From positions 1-28,801 of the forward strand of contig CAYSCH010000079.1 in assembly GCA_964429355.1 (NCBI GenBank): a stretch of DNA of 28,801 nt, in the 5' to 3' direction. Positions 1-6,830 of this stretch are shown piece by piece. The first letter of the stretch is position 1. The number at the start of each line of letters is the position of its first letter. Below the pieces are notes generated by a model, which was not told the origin of the DNA, searched no databases, and saw only the letters and a program-made list of their open reading frames with translations. The DNA is from JAAYAY01 sp964429355. GTDB taxonomy: Bacteria; Planctomycetota; Planctomycetia; Pirellulales; Thermoguttaceae. The translations under genes were made by a program, and so were the position numbers.

Positions 1-873
1 ATAAGTGAGCACCTGCAAAACATTTACGCGGCCGGGGAACTGACCGAACTGGCAACTCTCCGGAAAATCCGGAGAGTTCAAAGAGAGGGCAGCCGCGATG
101 TCCGCCGGGAAATCGAGTTCTACAACCTGGACGCCATCATTTCGGTGGGTTACCGGGTCAACAGCACCCAGGCTACCCAGTTCCGCATTTGGGCCACCCA
201 GACTTTGCGGGAGTTCGTCATCAAGGGCTTCGTGCTCGACGACGAGCGGCTCAAGCTCAACAAACGGTTCGGCAAAGACTACTTCCACGAACTGCTGGAA
301 CGCATCCGGGAAATCCGGGCCAGCGAGCGGCGGTTCTACCTCAAAATCACCGACATCTACGAGCAGTGCAGCATCGATTACGACGCGAAGGCCGAAATCA
401 CGCAGACATTTTTCAAAACCGTTCAGAACAAGCTTCACTGGGCCGTGACCGGCAAGACCGCCGCCGAAATCATCGCCGAGCGAGCCGACGCTGCGAAGCC
501 CTCCATGGGGTTGACGACCTGGAAGAACGCCCCCCACGGCAAGATCCTGAAGAGCGACGTATCGATTGCCAAGAACTACCTGATCGAGCAGGAGATCAAG
601 GAGTTGGAGCGAATTGTCACCATGTACCTGGACTACGCCGAGAACCAGGCGGCCCGCCAGGTCTCCATGCGAATGGCCGACTGGGTGGCCAAGTTGGAGG
701 CCTTCCTGAAGTTCAACGAATACGAGGTTCTGACCAACGCCGGCTCCGTTTCCGCCGAAGTGGCCAAACGATTGACCGAGGAGCAGTACGCCACGTTCCG
801 CGTCCAACAGGACCGCCGGTTTGAGAGTGATTTCGAGAAGGAGGTAAAACGCCTCGAAAAAAGGAAGGGATAG
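1..873 (+). CDS. RhuM family protein (5' partial)
   Basis: The reading frame is open from base 1 and ends at TAG 871-873, so the true start lies upstream; about 290 residues are visible. The sequence REGSRDVRREIEFYNLDAII followed by SVGYRVNS, QFRIWATQTLREF and KGFVLDDERLK is the conserved core of the RhuM (virulence protein RhuM/YoaI-like) family, which is usually about 330 residues, so only a short N-terminus is missing. The C-terminal third is helical and charged. RhuM genes are common next to or inside restriction-modification operons; their biochemical role is unknown. Here the next plus-strand frame starts like a type III restriction subunit, which agrees with such a context. Family assignment is strong; function cannot be given. 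Confidence 0.88.
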   Translation: MSEHLQNIYAAGELTELATLRKIRRVQREGSRDVRREIEFYNLDAIISVGYRVNSTQATQFRIWATQTLREFVIKGFVLDDERLKLNKRFGKDYFHELLERIREIRASERRFYLKITDIYEQCSIDYDAKAEITQTFFKTVQNKLHWAVTGKTAAEIIAERADAAKPSMGLTTWKNAPHGKILKSDVSIAKNYLIEQEIKELERIVTMYLDYAENQAARQVSMRMADWVAKLEAFLKFNEYEVLTNAGSVSAEVAKRLTEEQYATFRVQQDRRFESDFEKEVKRLEKRKG

Positions 874-879
874 TATGAA

Positions 880-976
880 GTGTTCAGTTTTCGGTGTTCA
901 GCAGAATCGACGAAGACTGCCCGACCCTGAAAACTGAGAGTTTTCCGCTGTAGACTGAACACTGAAAACTGAAAAC
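880..976. repeat. Spacer of inverted TTCAGTTTTC-type repeats
   Basis: Bases 883-901 and 955-973 are inverted copies of one another with a single mismatch (18 of 19), built from the unit TTCAGTTTTC/GTGTTCAG. Between them lies a perfect 7-bp hairpin, GAAAACT (929-935) with AGTTTTC (939-945). The spacer is much richer in A and T than the flanking genes and separates the RhuM gene from the res remnant. It resembles low-complexity filler repeats seen between genes in some GC-rich bacteria. It could act as a terminator or be a dispersed repeat; the sequence alone does not decide. Confidence 0.6.
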
Positions 977-980
977 TGCT

Positions 981-1080
981 ATGAAGCTGCAATTCGACGC
1001 CAACCAGCAGTACCAGCTTGACGCCGTGGCCGCGGTGACCGACCTCTTCGACGGGCAGTCGCAGGGAGCCCCCGACAGGA
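981..1080 (+). pseudogene. Truncated N-terminus of type III restriction subunit (Res-like)
   Basis: The frame begins MKLQFDANQQYQLDAVAAVT and continues DLFDGQSQGAP. This matches the usual N-terminus of type III restriction (Res, DEAD/DEAH helicase) proteins, in which the Q-motif-like start is followed by 'V-DLF-GQ'. Resemblance stops near base 1075, far short of the roughly 900-1000 residues of the family, and no helicase motif (Walker A, DEAD/DEAH) follows. The frame stays open for a long way only because it enters the antisense of the next gene. A deletion, a recombination scar or an assembly join could explain the break. The RhuM gene just upstream fits a former restriction locus. The assignment rests on about 30 residues, so it is moderate. 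Confidence 0.55.
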
Positions 1081-1331
1081 CACACGCGGCCCCATCCTGC
1101 GCAACCTGCTTTCCCGCCAGGGCTATGGCCTTCGAAGCAATGGGGAATGAGATGGCCCCAACACGGCAGTCCACAAGATACGGTCGATTCGTTCTCACCT
1201 TCCCGTTGGGGCTGATGACCTGCCTGCTGGCAATGCAGCCGGCCGGGGCCGAACTTGCACGAACCTGGGTACTTCTACCGTGGAGGCAATCTGAGTTGCC
1301 GGTCGGCCCGGCAGGGCGATCCGGCTGTCTG
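1081..1331. other. Unassigned spacer after the res break
   Basis: No convincing gene is seen. Two weak coding-like traces exist on the plus strand. A short frame ending at TGA 1148-1150 reads TRGPILRNLLSRQGYGLRSN and could be a C-terminal scrap. A frame from ATG 1140 or 1152 starts with a basic segment, a hydrophobic stretch (FVLTFPLGLMTCLLAM) and an AGA-like cleavage site, like a signal peptide, but then runs into the antisense of the next gene. Both may be chance. Confidence 0.3.
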
Positions 1332-3941
1332 TCAGGCCGTGGGCGGAACATCCTTTTCGCAGACCACAATCATCTGGGCCTTTTGCTGGCCGGCATCCGC
1401 CACCAGCAGCACGGTTCGGCCTTCGGGAAGCACGTCGCGGGGGTCGACCACGCGTATTATCTCCTGCCACCGCTCCGAGCCGGGGACAATCTCGGAAAGC
1501 CGATTCGGGGCGTCCAGGAAGAAACCCTCGTGAAGATGGTTGCCCTTCTGCTTGGGAAACAGGGCGATGTAGAGGATGTTCATCTCCACCAGTTCGTTGA
1601 GGAAATGGGTTCCCAGCGACACGTCGGGAATCAGGCTCTCGCGCATGGTGACGATTTCGCAGAGAACGGACACGTGGCTGATCTCGGAAAAATGGACCGG
1701 CACGCCGAGTTCCGGGCTCGATGTGCCCCAGCGGCCGGGCCCCAGAAGCATCGTCGTGGCATTTTGCCTGGGATTCGCCTGATTGATCCGCCCCAGAAGC
1801 CTGGCAATTTCGTAGCGGTCCTTGATCGGCAGTTCGCCGTAGTACCCGGGAACGACGTAAATGAAACGCTCCAATCGCAGCACGCGGCTCGGTCCGATGA
1901 TCGCCCCGTGGGCCTCCACGATCCGCTGCGTCTTGTCCGGATCGAAGGTGGGGAGCGTCATGCTTTTGGCTCCCTGGATCTGGAGCGGCCGGCACTGGAG
2001 CAGGTTGATCCGGTACTTGCCGTCGGGGAGGAAGTTGGCCGTGAACTCGACGTCCACCGGGTACTCGTAGGCCTCTTCAAGCGTATTGAGCATCTCGCGC
2101 ATGTCCTCGACAAACGGGGTTCGGGACAGGAGCCCGTCGAAGGTAAGAACGTAGTGGCTCTTTCCAGTCTCACGGAACGCGGAGTCGTCGCGGGAGGCGA
2201 CCATGTCGAGCGGCAATCCGGGTACCTCGTCCACCAGGTTGTGGAACTGGCCGGAGGCGAAACGATTGCGGGTGAAGTCGAGGAAGTCCACGCGGCGCTG
2301 GGAGTATTCGCAGACCTCGTCGAAGTTCGCCTCGGGGCGGCGGGTGGGAGCGTTCAGGGCCACAAGCCGGGTGTAGTCGTCGTCGGACCGGTCGACGGCG
2401 CGGGTGCCGAGGCCGAACACGAGCCGGACAACACCGGCGTGCGGATCGATGTCCTTATGCCAGACGTAGGGGTTGAACGAGAAGCCGACGCCCGCCACAT
2501 GGGCAAGGCACTTGTCGGCATAGCGTTCGCCGGAAACCCGCATCACGAGCAGCGCCATCTGCTCGTCGCGGTCGAGCAGCCCGCGGGCAACGCGGTAGCG
2601 CAAGGCCTTCTCGCTCATGGCGCTGGCATAGACGGTTCGCACCGTATCCAGCAGCGCGGCCAGGCGTTCCTCCCGCGTTCCCTGGTTGACGCAGAACACG
2701 CTCTCGTACTTGCCGGCGAAGGCGTTCCCGTAAGCGTCTTCCAGAAGCGAACTGGAACGGACGATGTAGGGCGATTCTCCAAAATAGTCGAGCATCGCCT
2801 GGAACTGATCCATCGTATAGTCGGGGAAATTTCCGTGGAGAATCAGAGTGCGAGCCTCATCGAGGCCCTCCAGGAGATTGTTGCAGTCGCGGTGCCGCTG
2901 CCGAATCCACCAGACCTTGTTGCGGATCAGGAAGGTGTAGAACACGTCCGAACCGATGTAGAAGGAGTCGTGAAGCTCCAACGCTCGCCAGAGCTGCGGG
3001 CGGTTGTGTTTGAGGATCGCCCGTGCCAGTAGCATCCCCAATGCCTTTCCTCCAATCAGGCCGATGCCGACCATCCGATCGTGGATCTCCAGGATGTCGG
3101 CAAGGCTGAGATAGCGGTGGACGAGGCGGAGCATTCCCTCGTCGCGGGAAAGAACCATCCGGCTGAGCCGCTCAAAGACTTCTCGCTCCTGCTCCGGCGG
3201 ACAATGACCGGCGCGGGCGTTCTCCCAGGTTTGCTGGGCTTCATGGAAAAGACGCCGCCAGAACCCCACCCGCGAATCGGCACGGAGCCCCGGCCACCGG
3301 CTGGACGCAAGAACCTCGGAGATCACGGCGCTGTTGGTGATCGGCCGGAACTCGTCTCCCTCCCACACATGGAGGGTATTCATCGAGTGGACCGAGCGAT
3401 GCTGAACCTTGATCGGCCGGATGTAGATCTTGCCTTCGTGGCGGAATGCGTCCAGAAGGAACTGGGTGGTGTTCGTGATCGGGTTGATGGCGAACGACGC
3501 ATGATGGTTGCGGAGGATGCTGAAGTAGGTGACCGTCTCCAGATCGTACAACCGGGGGCACGTCAGGAGGAAGAAATTTCCCAGCATCTGGTCCGCCGAC
3601 CAGACGGAGGCCAGTTCCGAAAGGCAGTCGAAAACGTAGATCGCGTGAACACCGACCTCGTCGATGACGCGATGAACGTGGCTGACGAAGGCTTCGAAGC
3701 CCAGGTTGGGGTCGGGATGATGGATCTCGGCCCCGAAATCGTCGGGCACGAGCTGCTCGTGGGAGGCGAAGCGGAAATAGATCAGGCGCTGGTGGGTCCT
3801 GACGGCCGCCTCGGCGTAAGGCGCGACCAGCGCCCGGTAGTCGCCCACCGAATCGACCTGCCAGACGATGTTGTCGCCCGGCATGACCCCCTTGAGCACT
3901 TTGTCCAGACCGGGCAAACCGGTGGTAAACGAGATGGCCAT
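1332..3941 (-). CDS. KaiC-like domain fused to PPDK-type ATP-grasp (PEP/pyruvate-binding) protein
   Basis: An 869-residue protein. Residues 1-200 follow the KaiC/RecA layout: GLPGLDKVLKG (8-18) matches the KaiC opening 'G-PGLD-LL-GG', and IYVFDCLSEL (101-110) matches the Walker B strand. The P-loop that should follow is absent; residues 25-37 read IVWQVDSVGDYRA with no GxxxxGKT. From about 285 the protein matches the pyruvate phosphate dikinase nucleotide-binding fold: IGGKALGML (296-304), RSSSLLEDAYGNAFAGKY (395-412), GLGTRAVD (510-517) and the linker LLQCRPLQ. A C-terminal part carries LLGPGRWGTSSPELG, which is typical of stand-alone PEP/pyruvate-binding proteins. No swivelling phosphohistidine domain or PEP-binding TIM barrel is present, so it is not a complete PEP synthase or PPDK. 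The substrate is unknown. It lies alone on the minus strand. Confidence 0.82.
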   Translation of the reverse strand: MAISFTTGLPGLDKVLKGVMPGDNIVWQVDSVGDYRALVAPYAEAAVRTHQRLIYFRFASHEQLVPDDFGAEIHHPDPNLGFEAFVSHVHRVIDEVGVHAIYVFDCLSELASVWSADQMLGNFFLLTCPRLYDLETVTYFSILRNHHASFAINPITNTTQFLLDAFRHEGKIYIRPIKVQHRSVHSMNTLHVWEGDEFRPITNSAVISEVLASSRWPGLRADSRVGFWRRLFHEAQQTWENARAGHCPPEQEREVFERLSRMVLSRDEGMLRLVHRYLSLADILEIHDRMVGIGLIGGKALGMLLARAILKHNRPQLWRALELHDSFYIGSDVFYTFLIRNKVWWIRQRHRDCNNLLEGLDEARTLILHGNFPDYTMDQFQAMLDYFGESPYIVRSSSLLEDAYGNAFAGKYESVFCVNQGTREERLAALLDTVRTVYASAMSEKALRYRVARGLLDRDEQMALLVMRVSGERYADKCLAHVAGVGFSFNPYVWHKDIDPHAGVVRLVFGLGTRAVDRSDDDYTRLVALNAPTRRPEANFDEVCEYSQRRVDFLDFTRNRFASGQFHNLVDEVPGLPLDMVASRDDSAFRETGKSHYVLTFDGLLSRTPFVEDMREMLNTLEEAYEYPVDVEFTANFLPDGKYRINLLQCRPLQIQGAKSMTLPTFDPDKTQRIVEAHGAIIGPSRVLRLERFIYVVPGYYGELPIKDRYEIARLLGRINQANPRQNATTMLLGPGRWGTSSPELGVPVHFSEISHVSVLCEIVTMRESLIPDVSLGTHFLNELVEMNILYIALFPKQKGNHLHEGFFLDAPNRLSEIVPGSERWQEIIRVVDPRDVLPEGRTVLLVADAGQQKAQMIVVCEKDVPPTA

Positions 3942-3958
3942 GGAGTTTTCCGTCGGTA

Positions 3959-3990
3959 CGAAATCACGAATGTCGAATAGCGAATGACAA
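3959..3990. repeat. CGAATG-type filler repeat
   Basis: Short units ATCACGAATG, TGTCGAAT and GCGAATGAC follow one another just upstream of the KaiC/PPDK-like gene. The unit ATCACGAATG recurs at 5463-5472, and the related GACGAATG/CATTCGTC units fill 5446-5580. It looks like a dispersed intergenic repeat. Its function is unknown. Confidence 0.5.
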
Positions 3991-4166
3991 AAGAACGACG
4001 AACGCCGGTCGATACTCGTGATAGCAGACGAGGTGCGCTTTGAAAAGGTGCCTTGAGCGCGGCTGCCGAAAGGGGGGCAGCGGGCGGCATGCCCGAGTAT
4101 GCCAACATCAACCCGAAGCGCAAGAGCGCAAGCGAGGACAGAAACGGAAGTTCTTCACGTCCCGTA

Positions 4167-5333
4167 TCAGTCCGTGCGTGCGGTGAGCGATGCGTCGAGG
4201 ATCTCGGAGGTGATCAGGACGAGGGTCTCGATCTTCTCACTTGAGTCGTCGTCGGCCTTGCCCCTTTCCCGACTGGGGCCATGGAAGACGAGAGTCTGGC
4301 CCGACTTCATCTCCGTGCAGGTATCGAATGCCATGATTCTCAACGGGGAGGGTTGCCGGGGGTCGGCATTGGCCGATGGTCCGCCGACGGGCTCGGCGAT
4401 CTTCATCCCGATTTCGACACGGACCCGATCCGGCTCGATAATCGTGGGAAGGAGGTCGATTCGCGTGCCGGACTGCATCGATTGGACTTGGCCATCCGCC
4501 TGCGACGGCATGACGGCCACATCCCCGCCAGACTGGAAGGTTGCACGCCGACCACTGACGGTAACCAGGGTTGGCTCCGCGAGGACGCGAGCCAGCTTGT
4601 CCTTGCCGGCGGCCTCCAGAAAGTCGAGGAGTGCCGCATTGTTGTCCAGCACCTGCAGGTCACTCGCATCCAGCGGGCTGACCGCCTTGTTCTCCTGAAG
4701 AACCGTCCAATCGAATCCGAGCTTATCCAACTTGCTTCGCGAAACCTCAACCACGCGGAAGTGGAAGAGAATCTGCCGAGGAGGGACCTCGGGCTTCCCT
4801 TCGCCCAGGCGATCCTGGAGTGCCTGTCGTTCCCGGGCGATCAGTTGGCGAACCTCTTGCGCCTCCTGGCCTTCACCCGCGGCTTCCAGATGGATAGCCG
4901 CCTCGAGGAGGTGTTCCAACCGGGCGGTGGCGCCGTGGGGCCCGGGCACGTTTTGCGCGGCGGTTGCGGGGATCGGTGCTGGACGACAGTACGGCGAAAC
5001 CGGCGTTGGGGCAGGAGCCCCATAAATGAAGCCCCCTCCCTGGGAAACCACATGCGGAGGAATCGGTGGCGGAACCGGAACGACCGGAGGCAGCGGCTGA
5101 ACGACAGGCGGAGCGGCTGCGTCGGGTGTCACGCACGTGGGGATCGGCCCCGAAACCCTGTATTGCAGAACGGGCCTCGGGCTCGGAGCCCCCAGAACCA
5201 AGACCGGTTCCTGGCAACTTACGTGCGGGGGGTCTTGCCTTGGAGCAACCGTCTCCACAGGCACCGCCTCTTCACGGCCAAGGCCAGCATTGAACCAGGC
5301 CAGGACCAGACCGACGAAGACCGCAAACCTCAT
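4167..5333 (-). CDS. Exported secretin-domain protein (CpaC/RcpA-like) with proline-rich linker
   Basis: A 388-residue protein. The N-terminus MRFAVFVGLVLAWFNAGLG looks like a signal peptide. Residues about 72-130 are rich in proline (PPVVQPLPPVVPVPPPIPP) and 135-178 are a charged helix. Residues 187-380 match the secretin domain of type II/III secretion and Tad pili: FHFRVVEVSRSKLDKLGFDW (190-209), LLDFLEAAGKDKLARVLAEP (235-254) then TLVTVSGRRATFQSGG, GTRIDLLPTII, TCTEMKSGQTLVFHG and the closing ETLVLITSEIL. The usual periplasmic N0/BON domains are missing, replaced by the proline-rich and helical part. The start is fixed by a good Shine-Dalgarno (AGGAGGGTGTC before ATG). Secretins form outer-membrane channels; whether this short form does so is inference. 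Tad pseudopilin genes lie about 16 kb away in the window, with no direct link. Confidence 0.8.
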   Translation of the reverse strand: MRFAVFVGLVLAWFNAGLGREEAVPVETVAPRQDPPHVSCQEPVLVLGAPSPRPVLQYRVSGPIPTCVTPDAAAPPVVQPLPPVVPVPPPIPPHVVSQGGGFIYGAPAPTPVSPYCRPAPIPATAAQNVPGPHGATARLEHLLEAAIHLEAAGEGQEAQEVRQLIARERQALQDRLGEGKPEVPPRQILFHFRVVEVSRSKLDKLGFDWTVLQENKAVSPLDASDLQVLDNNAALLDFLEAAGKDKLARVLAEPTLVTVSGRRATFQSGGDVAVMPSQADGQVQSMQSGTRIDLLPTIIEPDRVRVEIGMKIAEPVGGPSANADPRQPSPLRIMAFDTCTEMKSGQTLVFHGPSRERGKADDDSSEKIETLVLITSEILDASLTARTD

Positions 5334-5445
5334 GACACCCTCCTGACGTCACCGAGACCCCTTCGATCATGCGGGTACACAACGATCCAGCATCGCGTGC
5401 CTATAGCAGGCCTTCGCAGCAGTGTCTACGTCAGGTCGAGGGGGT

Positions 5446-5580
5446 GAAATGACGAATGTCCAATCACGAATGAAGGTCGAATTTGCAGTGCCCGAATGTA
5501 TGCTGGCGTGAAGCCTTGCCGTTCGGGCTTCGTCATTCGTCATTGTTTCCCCATTCGTGCTTCGACATTCATCATTCCTC
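5446..5580. repeat. Inverted GACGAATG/CATTCGTC filler repeats
   Basis: AATGACGAATG (5448-5458) and CATTCGTCATT (5534-5544) are perfect 11-bp inverted copies; GAATGTC (5454-5460) and GACATTC (5564-5570) repeat the pattern, and GCCCGAA/TTCGGGC occurs in the middle. The block lies between the secretin gene and the HD gene and supplies the stop codon and last residues of the latter. It shares units with 3959-3990. Confidence 0.55.
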
Positions 5581-6148
5581 CCTCGCCGACCACCTGTTCA
5601 AACTCGGCCACCGCCCGGGACAGTTCATCGATCAGCGCCCCGGGGCCCGACTTCTGGAGCGTGTCGCGAACCGAGCGGTAGTACCAGAGGGTTCCCTCCC
5701 GGCCGCCGCGGAAGTGCTCCCAGACGGACTCACCCCACTGGCGATAGGACATGAGAAAGGAACGAATGTTGTCGAGCTTGTCGGCCGCCGAGATCAGACG
5801 GGCGGAGGGCGATGCCGTGGCTAGGTGGGCCAGGTAGTGTTCTTTGCGATCGCGCCAAGGGGGTTTAGGCATCTGGTCCGTGTCGCTGCACTCGTCCACA
5901 AGGCCCGCAACGTGATCGCCGAAGCGGCCGCGGATCAGTTCGCGAGTCTTGGAGCCGCCCTGGTCCTCGATCGCGTCGTGGAGAACCGCCGCAATGGCCG
6001 TGTCCTCGTCGGCTCCATGCTCCAGAACGAGCCCCGCCACCCGCAACAGGTGTGCGGCGAAGGGCGTGTCGGAGAGCTTGCGTTTCTGATCGCGGTGCAA
6101 TTCCAGGGCCAGCTCAACGGCGCGGGTGAATCGTTCCGTCAGTTCCAT
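5540..6148 (-). CDS. SpoT/MESH1-like HD-domain hydrolase
   Basis: A 202-residue protein of the HD metal-dependent phosphohydrolase superfamily, closest by motif to the (p)ppGpp hydrolase domain of SpoT and small alarmone hydrolases. From M1 at 6148, H33 (FAAHLLRVA), H57-D58 with E61-D62 (LHDAIED) and D123 with N127 (ADKLDNIRS) give the HD metal and substrate residues; FGDHVAGLVDE also fits the family. There is no synthetase, TGS or ACT domain, and the length fits a stand-alone hydrolase. I chose ATG 6148 rather than an in-frame start at 6190, which would overlap the upstream gene; GAGGTG lies 11 bases before it. The gene follows the 147-residue gene by 13 bases, suggesting one transcript. The last ~10 residues are encoded by the filler repeat, so the natural end may once have differed. 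The substrate is inferred. Confidence 0.82.
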   Translation of the reverse strand: MELTERFTRAVELALELHRDQKRKLSDTPFAAHLLRVAGLVLEHGADEDTAIAAVLHDAIEDQGGSKTRELIRGRFGDHVAGLVDECSDTDQMPKPPWRDRKEHYLAHLATASPSARLISAADKLDNIRSFLMSYRQWGESVWEHFRGGREGTLWYYRSVRDTLQKSGPGALIDELSRAVAEFEQVVGEGGMMNVEARMGKQ

Positions 6149-6161
6149 CGTCAGACACACC

Positions 6162-6605
6162 TCAGCGCGGACGCCTGAACCGAGAATCAAGATAAGCCCC
6201 GGCGTCGCTGTGCTCGGCCTTTACCGACGAGTTCTCGAGTGCAGCGATCCGATCGAGCAGGTTGCGTTCCCGTTCATACCACCGTTCCCGATCGCGCAGC
6301 AGGCGCAGGATCATCAGACGCGATTCACAGAACAGCCGGATGTTTGCTTCCGCCTGAATCTCGGCATCCTCTTCAGACGGCGGGGTTGCCCCGATGCTGA
6401 CGACCAGGCGGCCGTCGGGCAATGTTGCCACCACGGTTCCTCCGTCGCTGACCTGATCATCGATCACCAGCGGTCCGGGACTTGCCGACTGGCATATCGC
6501 CTCGAACACAGCGGCCTCCGCATCCTCGACCTTCGGGCTCCGTTCGATGCGCACCGGATCGAAAATATCGCAGTCGTCGGACTCTTCAACTTCCCACCAG
6601 CGCAT
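6162..6605 (-). CDS. Hypothetical protein upstream of the HD hydrolase
   Basis: A 147-residue acidic protein that I do not recognise. The N-terminus MRWWEVEESDDCDIFDPVRI is acidic. Residues about 45-75 form alternating strands (GPLVIDDQVSDGGTVVATLP, then GRLVVSIGA), and about 80-130 form a charged helix suited to a coiled coil (AEIQAEANIRLFCESRLMIL, then RLLRDRERWYERERNLLDRI). No signal peptide or membrane segment is seen. The start is well supported by GGGAGGAG about 8 bases before ATG 6605. The stop is 13 bases before the HD gene, so the two are probably co-transcribed and may act together; that is inference from spacing only. Confidence 0.7.
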   Translation of the reverse strand: MRWWEVEESDDCDIFDPVRIERSPKVEDAEAAVFEAICQSASPGPLVIDDQVSDGGTVVATLPDGRLVVSIGATPPSEEDAEIQAEANIRLFCESRLMILRLLRDRERWYERERNLLDRIAALENSSVKAEHSDAGAYLDSRFRRPR

Positions 6606-6724
6606 GACTGCTCCTCCCTCAACATGTTTCCGCTCGGACGACTCGGGCCCGGAGGCGGTTTCGAGCGGTGAAAGGCAAGATGGGGTGAAAGTGCCTCTGG
6701 CGAGCCTCCGTTCCGCTTCATGTT

Positions 6725-6754
6725 ATTGTAAGCGGCGGGGGCAAGAAAAGTCAG
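6725..6754 (-). promoter_or_regulatory. Candidate sigma-70-type promoter for the 6605 operon
   Basis: On the minus strand CTGACT (6754-6749) is followed after 18 bases by TACAAT (6730-6725), about 120 bases before the start codon at 6605. The -10 box differs from TATAAT at one position and the -35 box matches TTGACA at four of six. Read by eye only. Confidence 0.35.
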
Positions 6755-6830
6755 CAAAATCTGCAACAAACCGGTAGTGTTCTCCGCCAGGGAAGTGTTT
6801 CCCTGCAAGTTGGCGAGGCCGGCTGACACG

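Noticed and set aside
981..3032. 683-residue plus-strand open frame
   Set aside because: Only its first ~30 codons look like a protein family; the rest is the antisense of the well-supported KaiC/PPDK-like gene, and GC-rich codon use leaves such frames open.
4081..4095. CGGGC/GCCCG hairpin after the secretin gene as a terminator
   Set aside because: The stem is only 5 bp, lies 70 bases from the stop codon and lacks a T-run on the minus strand.
4281..5447. 388-residue plus-strand open frame
   Set aside because: Antisense of the secretin-domain gene; no family resemblance and very high Arg/Gly content.
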